DNA of 64,000 bases. Origin: JACJXF01 sp038316435. Its GTDB lineage: Bacteria > Bacteroidota > Bacteroidia > Bacteroidales > GCA-2748055. The stretch spans positions 1 to 64,000 of the forward strand of contig JBBQAQ010000014.1 in NCBI GenBank assembly GCA_038316435.1. The letters are read 5' to 3'. This document shows positions 33,594-41,148 of this stretch, one piece after another (the stretch's first letter is position 1; each line of letters begins with the position of its first letter). Below the pieces are notes generated by a model. It worked only from the letters and a program-made list of their open reading frames with translations. It searched no databases and had not been told where the DNA came from. A program made the position numbers and the translations under genes.

Positions 33594-35387
33594 TTATGAT
33601 ACTATTACTGCATCGAATTTACATTTTTCGACACAGGCACCGCACTTAATGCAAATTGCAGGATTGATTACGTGTAATTGTTTTCTTTCTCCGGTGATGG
33701 CACCTACAGGACATGCCCTGGCACAAGCAGTACATCCAACGCAATGCTCTTCAACAATTGAATAGGTCATGAGAGCCTTGCATTCTCCCGCCCTGCATTT
33801 CTTGTCGTGAACGTGCTCAGTATACTCAACCATGAAATTCTCAAGCGTAGAAAGTACAGGATTCGGTGAACTCTGACCTAAGCCACAGAGAGATGTATCT
33901 TTGATGACAAGCCCCAGATTCTTAAGTCTAGTGAGATCTTCGGCCTTACCATTTCCCTTGCAGATTTTGTCAAGCAATTCGTAAAGTCTTTTATTTCCTA
34001 TGCGGCAAGGTGAACATTTTCCACAGGACTCTTCAACAGTAAAATCGAGGAAATACTTGGCTATGCTAACCATACAATCGTCTTCATCTAAAACGATCAT
34101 TCCACCTGAGCCCATCATCGAACCATTTGCAACCAGGCTTTCATAATCTATTGGAAGGTCAAGATGTTTTTCGGTAAGGCAACCTCCCGAAGGACCGCCT
34201 GTTTGCACTGCTTTAAATTTTCTACCGTTTTTAATTCCGCCTCCAATCTCAAAAATAACTTCACGCAAAGTAGTACCCATAGGCACTTCGATGAGCCCTA
34301 CATTATTTATTTTACCGGCAAGAGCAAAAACTTTTGTACCTTTTGATTTCTCAGTCCCAATAGATGAAAACCAAGCAGCACCCTTTAATAAAATGACAGG
34401 GATATTAGCAAAAGTTTCAACATTGTTAACATTGGTAGGTTTACCAAGGTACCCTGAAACCGAAGGAAATGGAGGTTTAAGCGTCGGTTCCCCACGGTGA
34501 CCTTCCATTGAATGGATCAAGGCAGTTTCTTCTCCGCAAACAAATGCACCGGCTCCATATTTAAGCTCAATATCGAAATTGAAACCTGTTCCGAAAATAT
34601 TCTTTCCAAGTAATCCGTATTCTCTTGCCTGATTTATTGCAGTTTTCAATCGTTGAATAGCAAGCGGATATTCTGCTCTGATATAAATTAGACCTGTATC
34701 TGAGCCTATGCAATACCCGCAGATGGCCATTGCCTCCAAAACTGAATGAGGATCACCTTCGAGTATTGAGCGGTCCATGAATGCGCCCGGATCGCCTTCA
34801 TCTGCGTTACATACCACATATTTTTTATCAGAAACAGATTGACTTGAAAGTTCCCATTTTAGGCCGGTTGGAAAGCCTGCGCCCCCGCGACCCCTAAGTC
34901 CGGAATCTTTTATCTCTTTTATTACATCTACGGGTTTCATTTCTGTAAGTACCTTACCTAAAGCCAGATATCCATCGCGTGAAATGTATTCATCGAGTAC
35001 TTCCGGATTAATAAAACCACAATTCCTTAGAGCTATTCTGATCTGCTTTTTGTAAAATCCCATGTGTTTGGAATCTTCAACAACTTCGTTAATCTTTGGA
35101 TCAACATAAAGCAGACTTCTAACTTTCCGGCCTTTAATCACGTGCTCTTCAACAATAGTTTTAGCATCCTCAGGTTTCACCTGGACGTAAAAAGTATTAT
35201 CAGGGGATACTTTTACTATCGGCCCTTTTTCGCAAAAGCCAAAGCATCCCGTCATTATTACCTGCACTGAATCCGATAGCCCTTTAGCTTCAATTTCGGA
35301 TTTTAAGTTTTCAACAATTGCATCACTTGCAGAAGCCCGGCAACCTGTGCCGCCGCATACCAGAAGATGCATACCATATTTTGACAT
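33594..35387 (-). CDS. hydB: HydB/HndC NADH- and flavin-binding subunit
   Basis: 597 residues. An N-terminal thioredoxin-like 2Fe-2S domain (CGGTGCRAS near 11-19, CFGFC near 48) is followed by the NuoF core with GRGGAGFPTGLKW (FMN), CNADEGDPGAFMDR, and GAGAFVCGEETAL (NADH). Then come the 4Fe-4S site SCGKCSPCRIGN with CGLGQ, and a C-terminal double 4Fe-4S domain (CVGCTACARACP, CIKCGACVEKC). All cluster ligands are in place, in contrast to the paralogue at 24973. It is the bifurcation module of the HydABC-type enzyme and is second in its operon, 3 bases after HndB. Confidence 0.95.
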   Translation of the reverse strand: MSKYGMHLLVCGGTGCRASASDAIVENLKSEIEAKGLSDSVQVIMTGCFGFCEKGPIVKVSPDNTFYVQVKPEDAKTIVEEHVIKGRKVRSLLYVDPKINEVVEDSKHMGFYKKQIRIALRNCGFINPEVLDEYISRDGYLALGKVLTEMKPVDVIKEIKDSGLRGRGGAGFPTGLKWELSSQSVSDKKYVVCNADEGDPGAFMDRSILEGDPHSVLEAMAICGYCIGSDTGLIYIRAEYPLAIQRLKTAINQAREYGLLGKNIFGTGFNFDIELKYGAGAFVCGEETALIHSMEGHRGEPTLKPPFPSVSGYLGKPTNVNNVETFANIPVILLKGAAWFSSIGTEKSKGTKVFALAGKINNVGLIEVPMGTTLREVIFEIGGGIKNGRKFKAVQTGGPSGGCLTEKHLDLPIDYESLVANGSMMGSGGMIVLDEDDCMVSIAKYFLDFTVEESCGKCSPCRIGNKRLYELLDKICKGNGKAEDLTRLKNLGLVIKDTSLCGLGQSSPNPVLSTLENFMVEYTEHVHDKKCRAGECKALMTYSIVEEHCVGCTACARACPVGAITGERKQLHVINPAICIKCGACVEKCKFDAVIVS

Positions 35388-35390
35388 TTT

Positions 35391-35804
35391 TTATTCCTCC
35401 TTATATTCTTTTGAGTCAATTGTTTCATAGTTTACCGGGATAATTCCATCAACAAGTTCTCCGGTTTTAATATACTTCTCGATGATTTCATCGGCTTTTT
35501 TAAGTGTAAGTCCACCGAAAACCACAGGATCCTGCCCAGGAAGTTTAACCTCTATTGTAGGTTCAGCATAGCAGTATCCCATACAACCGGTTTGCGTGAC
35601 CACCCCGTCAATATTTCTGCGGTCAAGTTGTTCAATAAAAAAGTCCATTATAACCTTTGCCCCAGCCGCAATTCCGCACGTTGCCATTGCAACTTTAACC
35701 TGCACGTGGTTTTCTGGGTCATTGGCTTTTTCACGGATTTCAAGACCGCCTTTGATTTCGTCTCTTTTCCTTTTAAGGTCGGAAAGTGATGTTATTTGCG
35801 CCAT
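35391..35804 (-). CDS. HndB-like thioredoxin-fold [2Fe-2S] protein
   Basis: 137 residues. The family is found as the second subunit (HndB) of NADP-reducing hydrogenases and next to HydABC operons. It shows KVAMATCGIAAGAKV and TQTGCMGYCYAEP, so three cysteines are visible where a 2Fe-2S site would have four. Then comes the typical LPGQDPVVFGGLT strand. It is the first gene of the canonical hydrogenase operon. A degenerate Rex-like site lies 121 bases upstream of its start. Its relative is fused, in decayed form, to the N-terminus of the second HydB (24973). Confidence 0.88.
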   Translation of the reverse strand: MAQITSLSDLKRKRDEIKGGLEIREKANDPENHVQVKVAMATCGIAAGAKVIMDFFIEQLDRRNIDGVVTQTGCMGYCYAEPTIEVKLPGQDPVVFGGLTLKKADEIIEKYIKTGELVDGIIPVNYETIDSKEYKEE

Positions 35805-35924
35805 TTTTAATTGATATTTGGTATTATTTATATTCTTTAGATTTGCAATTATATTTAGAAATCAGGTATTTAAACAATTTATTCCTTTTCAATAATCACG
35901 ATCAAAATTAAGAAATTCTCTCCA

Positions 35925-35942
35925 GTGTTATTTCAAAAACAA
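35925..35942. promoter_or_regulatory. Degenerate Rex-like operator before the canonical hydrogenase operon
   Basis: GTGTTATTTCAAAAACAA matches TTGTTAT-N4-ATAACAA except at the first base and one base in the right arm. It is 121 bases before the HndB start. The left half-site is intact. A weak operator is plausible. Nothing else is seen in the 210-bp gap. Confidence 0.4.
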
Positions 35943-36014
35943 TAATTTATACTAAGTCTTAGTAAGGGTTTTTAATAATTTAGTAAATGCGATCTCATGT
36001 CAAATATTACTACA

Positions 36015-36563
36015 CTATTTTACTGCCCCAATACAACTCAGATTCTGAGTAATCATCTCTTTCACATCTTGCATTAAATTATTATCTGTCAGGTTATTAA
36101 CCTCAAATAATACCTTAATCTCGCGTGTATCGATGCAAAACTCACCATTATCGGACTTATGAAAATAAACAAAATCAATATCAGGATTTGCCATTATCAG
36201 AATCTTGATAACTCCAGCTATATCGCCCATTGGCTGCCGATCGACATGATGCAAACTGAAACTTGCACTTATCTTTGTTCCCATACCTTCAATTGACTCT
36301 ACTTCCACTCCGCCATCCGACATCTCTGCATGTTGCTTCAGGAAAGCCAGTCCTAATCCAACCTTTCGGGTGGTTCTGCTTGTTGTATACGGATCTGTAA
36401 CTACCTTAAGCATTTCTTTAGGTATTCCGTTGCCATTATCTGAAATTTGAATTTTGATAAAATCTTCATTTTCAGACTCATTTATTAGAATTTCAATAAG
36501 ATTTGCTTTAGCACGAATCGAATTCTGAACAATATCCAATATATTGAGAGATAACTCTTTCAC
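36015..36563 (-). CDS. HATPase-domain (GHKL) protein linked to hydrogenase sensor cluster
   Basis: 182 residues. Residues 1-115 are a GHKL ATPase fold: ILDIVQNSIRAKANLI (N box), QISDNGNGIP (G1), VTDPYTTSRTTRKVGLGLAFLKQHAE (G2 region, lid) and GTKISASF. There is no HisKA domain. The C-terminal 65 residues have no assignment. Such proteins occur at the end of clusters with DRTGG, PHP and hydrogenase-domain genes in anaerobes. It may act as an anti-sigma-like or protein kinase (inference). Its start overlaps the PHP gene by 4 bases and it is the last gene in the six-gene operon. Confidence 0.75.
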   Translation of the reverse strand: MKELSLNILDIVQNSIRAKANLIEILINESENEDFIKIQISDNGNGIPKEMLKVVTDPYTTSRTTRKVGLGLAFLKQHAEMSDGGVEVESIEGMGTKISASFSLHHVDRQPMGDIAGVIKILIMANPDIDFVYFHKSDNGEFCIDTREIKVLFEVNNLTDNNLMQDVKEMITQNLSCIGAVK

Positions 36564-37300
36564 TGTGCTATTATTTTTCTTCCGTTAATTCCTGCAAGTG
36601 TCATTCTAATTTCCTGAAATCCTATTTTTTCCATTTCGAACATAGTAGTACTAGTACCAATATCCTTAATATAATGAGCATCAGACCCGGTCATCATCCT
36701 ATATTTGAGAAGTTCTGGGTGAATATTTCGAAAATCAGCAACTGAAGTTTTTTTAGAAACTTCCAGTGCATCAACCTTCAGACCTTCCGGAAAGAACCCA
36801 AGTTGACTGAAAATGCTGTTTTTCATCCTGTCGATATGCGCAGGAATAAATATTCCTCCCAAAGCGTGCACAAATTGTTCTACTTCCTCAATAGATTTAT
36901 TGAGTGCACCGAAGAGCAACTTGTCCTCTTCATAAATAATCTGTTCATTCTCATCAACCTGAACCTGATATCCAAACTTTTCAGGATCATTTTTAATATC
37001 AGGAAGGTGTTCGTCAAGGAATTTCTGGAGAATGGATAGTTCTTTTTTATCTTCAAGGAACGCGAGACAATGCACTTCTTCCTTGGTTGTTATTTCCGTT
37101 CCCTGCAAGACAAATATTCCATATTTTTTTGCTAGTTTTTTTATGATTCCACAATGTCTTGTTGTGTTATGGTCAGTTATTCCAAGGATATTAATACCTT
37201 TTAGAGCAGCAGCTTCAAGGATTTTAACCGGACTCATTTCCAGATCACCACAAGGTGAAAGAACAGTATGAATATGCAAATCGGCGCGGAAAACAGGCAT
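36560..37300 (-). CDS. PHP-domain metal-dependent phosphoesterase
   Basis: 246 residues with the complete PHP metal-site set: RADLHIHTVLSPCGD (residues 5-19), GITDHNT near 40, GTEITTKEE, FIPAHIDR and GSDAHYI. The family hydrolyses phosphomonoesters or nucleotide-type substrates; the substrate here is unknown. It sits between DRTGG and HATPase genes, one base from the former and overlapping the latter. This arrangement recurs beside sensory [FeFe]-hydrogenases in other anaerobes (from memory), implying a role in making or degrading a signal. Confidence 0.82.
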   Translation of the reverse strand: MPVFRADLHIHTVLSPCGDLEMSPVKILEAAALKGINILGITDHNTTRHCGIIKKLAKKYGIFVLQGTEITTKEEVHCLAFLEDKKELSILQKFLDEHLPDIKNDPEKFGYQVQVDENEQIIYEEDKLLFGALNKSIEEVEQFVHALGGIFIPAHIDRMKNSIFSQLGFFPEGLKVDALEVSKKTSVADFRNIHPELLKYRMMTGSDAHYIKDIGTSTTMFEMEKIGFQEIRMTLAGINGRKIIAQ

Positions 37301-37301
37301 T

Positions 37302-37637
37302 TTATTTTAATAATTCATATAAACGACCACAAATTGTAAACGTATCCAAATCAGTACCAAGTAATGGCAATTCCTCCTCTTCAGATTTAAGGATTGTATC
37401 GGCATCAGGTACCAGTCCCTTTACAAGAATTATAGCTGGAAGATCCTTTAGACCTGCAACAGCAAGAATATTTTTATGAGTCTGAAGTGTTAGCCATATT
37501 TGACCTTCGGTTGCATTCCCCATAACATCGCTTAAAAGGTCGGAGACATAGGCTCCGGAAATTTCTTTATCGAGGGAGTTTTTAGCCGAAAAAACTTTAA
37601 GCTTAAGAGCTTTTACTATATCATTTGTTGTTAGCAT
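37302..37637 (-). CDS. DRTGG-domain protein
   Basis: 111 residues that form a single DRTGG-like domain: EISGAYVSDLLSDVMGNA near 26-43, IWLTLQTHKNILAVAGLKDLPAIILVKG, and a terminal TFTICGRLYELL. The fold is found in phosphotransacetylase N-termini and CBS-type regulators and is thought to bind small ligands. It ends one base before the PHP gene and follows the hydrogenase-domain gene by 59 bases. A second DRTGG protein heads the same operon (39513). Confidence 0.75.
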   Translation of the reverse strand: MLTTNDIVKALKLKVFSAKNSLDKEISGAYVSDLLSDVMGNATEGQIWLTLQTHKNILAVAGLKDLPAIILVKGLVPDADTILKSEEEELPLLGTDLDTFTICGRLYELLK

Positions 37638-37696
37638 ATCTATTTTTTTTGAGGGATGATTCCCTATACCTATATCAAATGATGTAACCGAATTAT

Positions 37697-39094
37697 TTAT
37701 CGGAACATCTGTGTTTCATCTTCAGCGCCCATTTTATTACAATTTTTCTGAAGTCTTTCAGATCCCCAGATACTTTCAGTTATTTTTTTTGCATGTTCAG
37801 TGCTAAGTTTATTTTGCTCCACCATTACCTGTTGCATAAATATACAGTGGGAAACCTGCGCCCTTCCCTGCACAATATCTTCTGACAATGTCTGACAATT
37901 GGGAGCCCCACAAGCAGCGCAATCAAATCCGGGCAAAAAACACATTAGCCTCCGTTTTCTTTCCATTTTCCTGAGAGCTTTTGATATATCCTCATCAAGT
38001 TTCTCGATTGGTCTGGGTTTAACCTTTCCAAAGAAACAATCAGGGCTCAAGTCTGTGGTGTATGCGCTATCTGTTATTTGCTTAGATTTTTCATTAATTT
38101 TATACTCGTTTGCCCTCTTATTGAGTCGCTCAACAGTCAGAAATCGGTTTCCACTGATGAGAATTCCTCCTGCACAGCTTTCATCGCATGCACGCAATTC
38201 AAGAAAGTCAATATCTTTGAACTCATCGTTTTCTAATCTTTCCAGGAATTCTGTTACATTCCTTATTCCATCAATTGCAAGTGACCTGCCTTGTGCATGA
38301 TTCGATTCTCCCCTAGTAAGTGACCATAAAATACTTCTGGAACTGGGGAGTTTTTCGAAATCAGATGAACTAGGATCCCCATCATATTTTTTCAAATGCT
38401 GAAGTATACGGTTATATAAAAACTTCATATTAATAACCCCATTAACAGCAGATTCCTCTTCTCCCACCGGACTCTTAATTGCAGCAATTTTAGCTGCACA
38501 GGGAGTAACATAAAACAATCCAATATCTTCAGGAGAAATTCCTTCTTGCTCTAGTTTTTTTCTATAGTATAATGCAGAAACATCTATTGGAGGTTTAACG
38601 CGTAATATATTGTCTACCAATGCCGGAAAACTTACCTGAATTAAGCGCACCGTTGCCGGGCAAAATGAAGAAATTAAAGCTTTGTTTGGATTTTCCTTCT
38701 TAAACTGTGAATAAGCCTGCAGAACTGTTTCAACAGAATTTTCGACCTCATAAATATGGGTAAAACCTATTTCCTTGAGAGCTGAATATATCTGAGAATT
38801 CGTTATTTCTTCAGGGAACTGGCCTATGAGAACAGCTGGCAACAAGACAACTCTGACAGGGAAATTATTGATCATTCTCAGATCATCCTGTTCGACAATT
38901 ATAGCCCTTACAGGACAAGCTTTATAACACTCTCCGCAATCAACACATCGATTATCAATTATCTTTGCTTTACCATCCCTTACTCGTATAGCCTGAGTAG
39001 GGCAAACTGTCATGCAGTGAGTACACCCAATACAAACCTCATCCAACACTTTGAGTGCGTGATGGAAATCCTTTTGATGATTATTTGCCTGCAT
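37697..39094 (-). CDS. [FeFe]-hydrogenase-domain iron-sulfur protein (sensory type)
   Basis: 465 residues from the preferred ATG at 39094 (MQANNHQ); an in-frame start 27 bases upstream would overlap the preceding gene more deeply. Two 4Fe-4S motifs (CIGCTHCMTVCP, CVDCGECYKACP) precede a hydrogenase domain that retains the four H-cluster cysteine positions: FCPATV, TPCAAKIAA, and both Cys of ACDESCAGG. The relay cysteine is Phe and the usual GGGQP segment is absent. A C-terminal 4Fe-4S domain reads FDCAACGAPNC. There is no kinase or PAS domain, so output must pass to neighbours: HATPase, DRTGG and PHP proteins. It resembles the group placed with sensory or uncharacterised [FeFe]-hydrogenases. 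Confidence 0.82.
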   Translation of the reverse strand: MQANNHQKDFHHALKVLDEVCIGCTHCMTVCPTQAIRVRDGKAKIIDNRCVDCGECYKACPVRAIIVEQDDLRMINNFPVRVVLLPAVLIGQFPEEITNSQIYSALKEIGFTHIYEVENSVETVLQAYSQFKKENPNKALISSFCPATVRLIQVSFPALVDNILRVKPPIDVSALYYRKKLEQEGISPEDIGLFYVTPCAAKIAAIKSPVGEEESAVNGVINMKFLYNRILQHLKKYDGDPSSSDFEKLPSSRSILWSLTRGESNHAQGRSLAIDGIRNVTEFLERLENDEFKDIDFLELRACDESCAGGILISGNRFLTVERLNKRANEYKINEKSKQITDSAYTTDLSPDCFFGKVKPRPIEKLDEDISKALRKMERKRRLMCFLPGFDCAACGAPNCQTLSEDIVQGRAQVSHCIFMQQVMVEQNKLSTEHAKKITESIWGSERLQKNCNKMGAEDETQMFR

Positions 39095-39509
39095 TGGTTC
39101 GGAGATAATGAATAAGTTCAACTTTTGTGCCTTTTCCTGGTTCAGAAGAAATTAATAATTTATCAGCATTACGTTTCATATTAGCAAGACCCATTCCTGC
39201 GCCAAAACCCATTTCCCTAACCTGAGGAGAAGCTGTTGAAAAGCCTATTTCCATGGCTTTTTCAATATCCGTAATCCCAGGTCCTTTATCATCCAGAATA
39301 ATATGAATGCGGTTTTCGTCGATATTCACATCAATTATTCCCGAAAATGCGTGAGCAACAATATTAACTTCAGCCTCATAAAGGGCAACCACAATGCGCT
39401 TTGAAATTGTGTGATCTATATTCAGCTGCTTAAGAATTTTTTTAACAGCACTTGATGCATTACCTGCATTAGTAAAATCTCCACCTGCTATTTTAAATTT
39501 TAACTCCAT
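39081..39509 (-). CDS. RsbW-like ATP-binding protein (anti-sigma/serine kinase type)
   Basis: 142 residues of a GHKL fold: VVALYEAEVNIVAHAFSG (N box, near residue 42), LDDKGPGITDIEKAM, and GFGAGMGLANMKRNAD as the ATP lid and G2 box. It resembles anti-sigma factor kinases such as RsbW, but no sigma factor or STAS-domain antagonist is adjacent. It is second in the operon, between a DRTGG protein and the hydrogenase-domain protein, overlapping the latter by about 14 bases. Partner switching with the PP2C phosphatase at 29962 is possible (inference). Confidence 0.8.
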   Translation of the reverse strand: MELKFKIAGGDFTNAGNASSAVKKILKQLNIDHTISKRIVVALYEAEVNIVAHAFSGIIDVNIDENRIHIILDDKGPGITDIEKAMEIGFSTASPQVREMGFGAGMGLANMKRNADKLLISSEPGKGTKVELIHYLRTNAGK

Positions 39510-39512
39510 TGC

Positions 39513-39857
39513 TTAATAAACAGGCTTAACACCAGCTTTATAAAGTTCACCTGATATTTTAAAAACAGAGTAAGGACTCTCCATCAACATGATACCGGTA
39601 TCTTTTGCCAATGCAATGATGTCGCTGTTAATTTTCTTATTTCTGGCAAAAATTATAAATGAAATATCTGACATCTCTGCTGTCCTAACAGCCTGTAAAT
39701 TAGCAAGTCCAGTTATCAACAGAACATTTTCCTTTTCTACTGTCAGAACATCACTCATTAGATCGGATGCAAATGCATGTTCCACCTGACTTGCCTGTTT
39801 CTCATGGCAACAGAGTATAGTACCATCAATTATCTCCGAAATTTCTTTAATCGTCAT
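39513..39857 (-). CDS. DRTGG-domain protein, first of six-gene operon
   Basis: 114 residues with the pattern EHAFASDLMSDVLTVEKEN, LLITGLANLQAVRTAEMSDI and SVFKISGELYKAGVKPVY, homologous to the protein at 37302. It probably binds a small ligand. It heads the operon DRTGG, RsbW-like, hydrogenase-domain, DRTGG, PHP, HATPase. A perfect Rex-like palindrome begins 22 bases before its start codon, so it is expected to be under redox control. Confidence 0.75.
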   Translation of the reverse strand: MTIKEISEIIDGTILCCHEKQASQVEHAFASDLMSDVLTVEKENVLLITGLANLQAVRTAEMSDISFIIFARNKKINSDIIALAKDTGIMLMESPYSVFKISGELYKAGVKPVY

Positions 39858-39879
39858 TTCAAGTTTCTTAAAAGATTTA

Positions 39880-39897
39880 TTGTTATTTGAATAACAA
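39880..39897. promoter_or_regulatory. Rex-like operator at the DRTGG operon
   Basis: TTGTTATTTGAATAACAA fits TTGTTAT-N4-ATAACAA at all defined positions and lies 22 bases from the start codon at 39857, close enough to block transcription or clearance. Confidence 0.65.
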
Positions 39898-39948
39898 TAA
39901 TATTTGTCAATTTATTTCAAATTTGATTCCGCAAAGATAAAAACTGTT

Positions 39949-39983
39949 TCGTTATTAGAATAACATTGTTATTGGAATAACAT
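39949..39983. promoter_or_regulatory. Tandem Rex-like operators
   Basis: Two copies, TCGTTATTAGAATAACAT (39949-39966) and TTGTTATTGGAATAACAT (39966-39983), share one base, with a 17-base centre spacing identical to the pair at 27454-27488. They are 92 bases upstream of the DRTGG operon and 263 bases upstream of the BlaI gene. The gap 39984-40094 shows nothing recognisable. Confidence 0.6.
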
Positions 39984-40094
39984 TAATATATATGTAATCT
40001 AAATAAGAGCGTGTCATTTTTTGGTAAAATAGGAGGTCGTTTTTCCAATTAAAGGTTTGCAATTTTTTTAAGCGGAATACATTTTTCAAAATCC

Positions 40095-40127
40095 GGAATG
40101 CTATAGTTTAATATTTATAGGCATTCC
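40095..40127. repeat. Stem-loop in the DRTGG-BlaI gap
   Basis: GGAATGC-TATA pairs with TATAG-GCATTCC across a short AT loop, an 11-bp stem with one bulged base. There is no T-run. Function is unknown; it may be a repeat or part of an old insertion-sequence end. Confidence 0.4.
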
Positions 40128-40156
40128 ATGCAAATTCGAACTATAAATATAAGATA

Positions 40157-40214
40157 AACTACTTTTTTAGTTTTCTACCTACTTATTTAGTTAATAAACT
40201 AATTATTTAGTTTA
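40157..40214. promoter_or_regulatory. Candidate BlaI operator region
   Basis: Several TTAGTT/AACTAA half-sites occur in 58 bases before the BlaI gene, including the palindrome TTAGTTAATAAACTAA at 40187-40202 and an AAACTA...TAGTTT pair upstream of it. BlaI/MecI repressors bind dyads with ACTA/TAGT cores, so autoregulation is likely. Start codon distance is 33-90 bases. Confidence 0.5.
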
Positions 40215-40246
40215 AATTTGTTAATTAATTATGAAAATCATCTTTT

Positions 40247-40621
40247 ATGAAAGAGCTAACAAGAGCTGAAGAACAAGTGATGCAAATTTTGTGGGAAATT
40301 GAAAAGGGATTTGTTAAAGACTTAATATCTCGTATGGAGGAGCCAAAACCAGCCTACAATACTGTTTCAACCATTGTCAGAATACTCGAAACAAAAGGAT
40401 TTGTTGGACATAAGGAGTTTGGAAAGTCGCACAGGTACTTCCCTCTTATAAGGAAAAAAGACTACTCTCGCGAAAGAATGAATGAAATGGTAAAGAATTA
40501 TTTTGGGAATTCGGCAAGTCAGGTGGTTTCCTTCTTTACTAAAAACAAGAATATTGAAATTAAGGAGGTGGATGAGATTATTAAGCTATTAGAAGACCTA
40601 AAATCCAAAAACCATCAATGA
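40247..40621 (+). CDS. BlaI/MecI/CopY-family transcriptional repressor
   Basis: 124 residues. The winged-helix domain reads LTRAEEQVMQILWEIEKGFVKDL, then PAYNTVSTIVRILETKGFV (recognition helix near 35-50) and the wing HRYFPLIRKKDY. The C-terminal dimerisation helices follow. In Bacteroidota such repressors are normally paired with an M56-family membrane protease that cleaves them on signal. Here the partner is reduced to a fragment directly downstream, so the repressor may be orphaned and its operon permanently repressed. Dyads of TTAGTT type precede it. Confidence 0.85.
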   Translation: MKELTRAEEQVMQILWEIEKGFVKDLISRMEEPKPAYNTVSTIVRILETKGFVGHKEFGKSHRYFPLIRKKDYSRERMNEMVKNYFGNSASQVVSFFTKNKNIEIKEVDEIIKLLEDLKSKNHQ

Positions 40622-40727
40622 TTTTCTAATTTATGCTCTAAAGTCAATATTAACACTTGGGCTATTTGCATTTGTATACAGGATAGTTCTAATTAAAGAC
40701 GGCAACTTTGGAATAAGGAAAATTTTT
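40617..40727 (+). pseudogene. 5' fragment of M56-family (BlaR1/MecR1-like) membrane protease
   Basis: The frame reads NDFLIYALKSILTLGLFAF then VYRIVLIKDGNFGIRKIF, the first transmembrane segment of BlaR1/MecR1-type proteases, overlapping the BlaI stop as usual for the pair. The ATG at 40618 is out of frame by one base; one extra T in the following TTTT run would restore MIFLIYAL. Coding then stops at 40731-40733, where homology switches to an ORF6N protein. More than 90 percent of the protease, including its zinc site, is missing. Confidence 0.6.
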
Positions 40728-41145
40728 AAATGAACAAGTTAAAAGGAATATAAATCGTTTTCCGAATGACTTTATGTTTCAGTTAAATGAAGAAGAGATA
40801 TTAAACTTGAGGTCGCAAATTGCGACTTCAAGATGGGGTGGAAGGCGCTCTTTTCCATATGTATTCACCGAACATGGCGTTTTAATGCTTTCCAGCGTAT
40901 TGAACTCAGATATGGCAATAAAAGTGAATATTCAGATCATGCGTGTTTATGTGAGAATACGGGAAATGATAATGCTCAATAGTGAAATTTTAAGCCGGCT
41001 GGAAAACATGGAAAGAAGGCTACACGAAAATGACAATCAGGTAATTACAATATTTGAATATTTAAAACAATTTGAACTCGAAAAACAAAACAGCTTGAAA
41101 CAGAAAAATAGGCAGAGGTTAGGGTATAAAATTGGAGGTGATTAA
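40726..41145 (+). pseudogene. 3' part of an ORF6N-domain (KilA-N-like) protein
   Basis: From 40726 the frame reads LNEQVKRNINRFPNDFMFQL, then TSRWGGRRSFPYVFTEHGV and LSSVLNSDMAIKVNIQIMRV. This is the body of ORF6N-domain proteins, found in Bacteroidota chromosomes and phages and thought to bind DNA. The usual first 40 or so residues are lost; the join to the M56 fragment is at 40726-40731. An internal ATG at 40774 could still give a 123-residue protein. The coiled tail (RLENMERRLHENDNQV) is intact. I treat it as a fragment of possibly mobile origin. Confidence 0.65.
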
Positions 41146-41148
41146 GTA

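Noticed and set aside
19049..39983. Search for hydE, hydF and hydG maturase genes in the hydrogenase island
   Set aside because: No radical-SAM CxxxCxxC protein or HydF-type GTPase is encoded here; maturases must be elsewhere.
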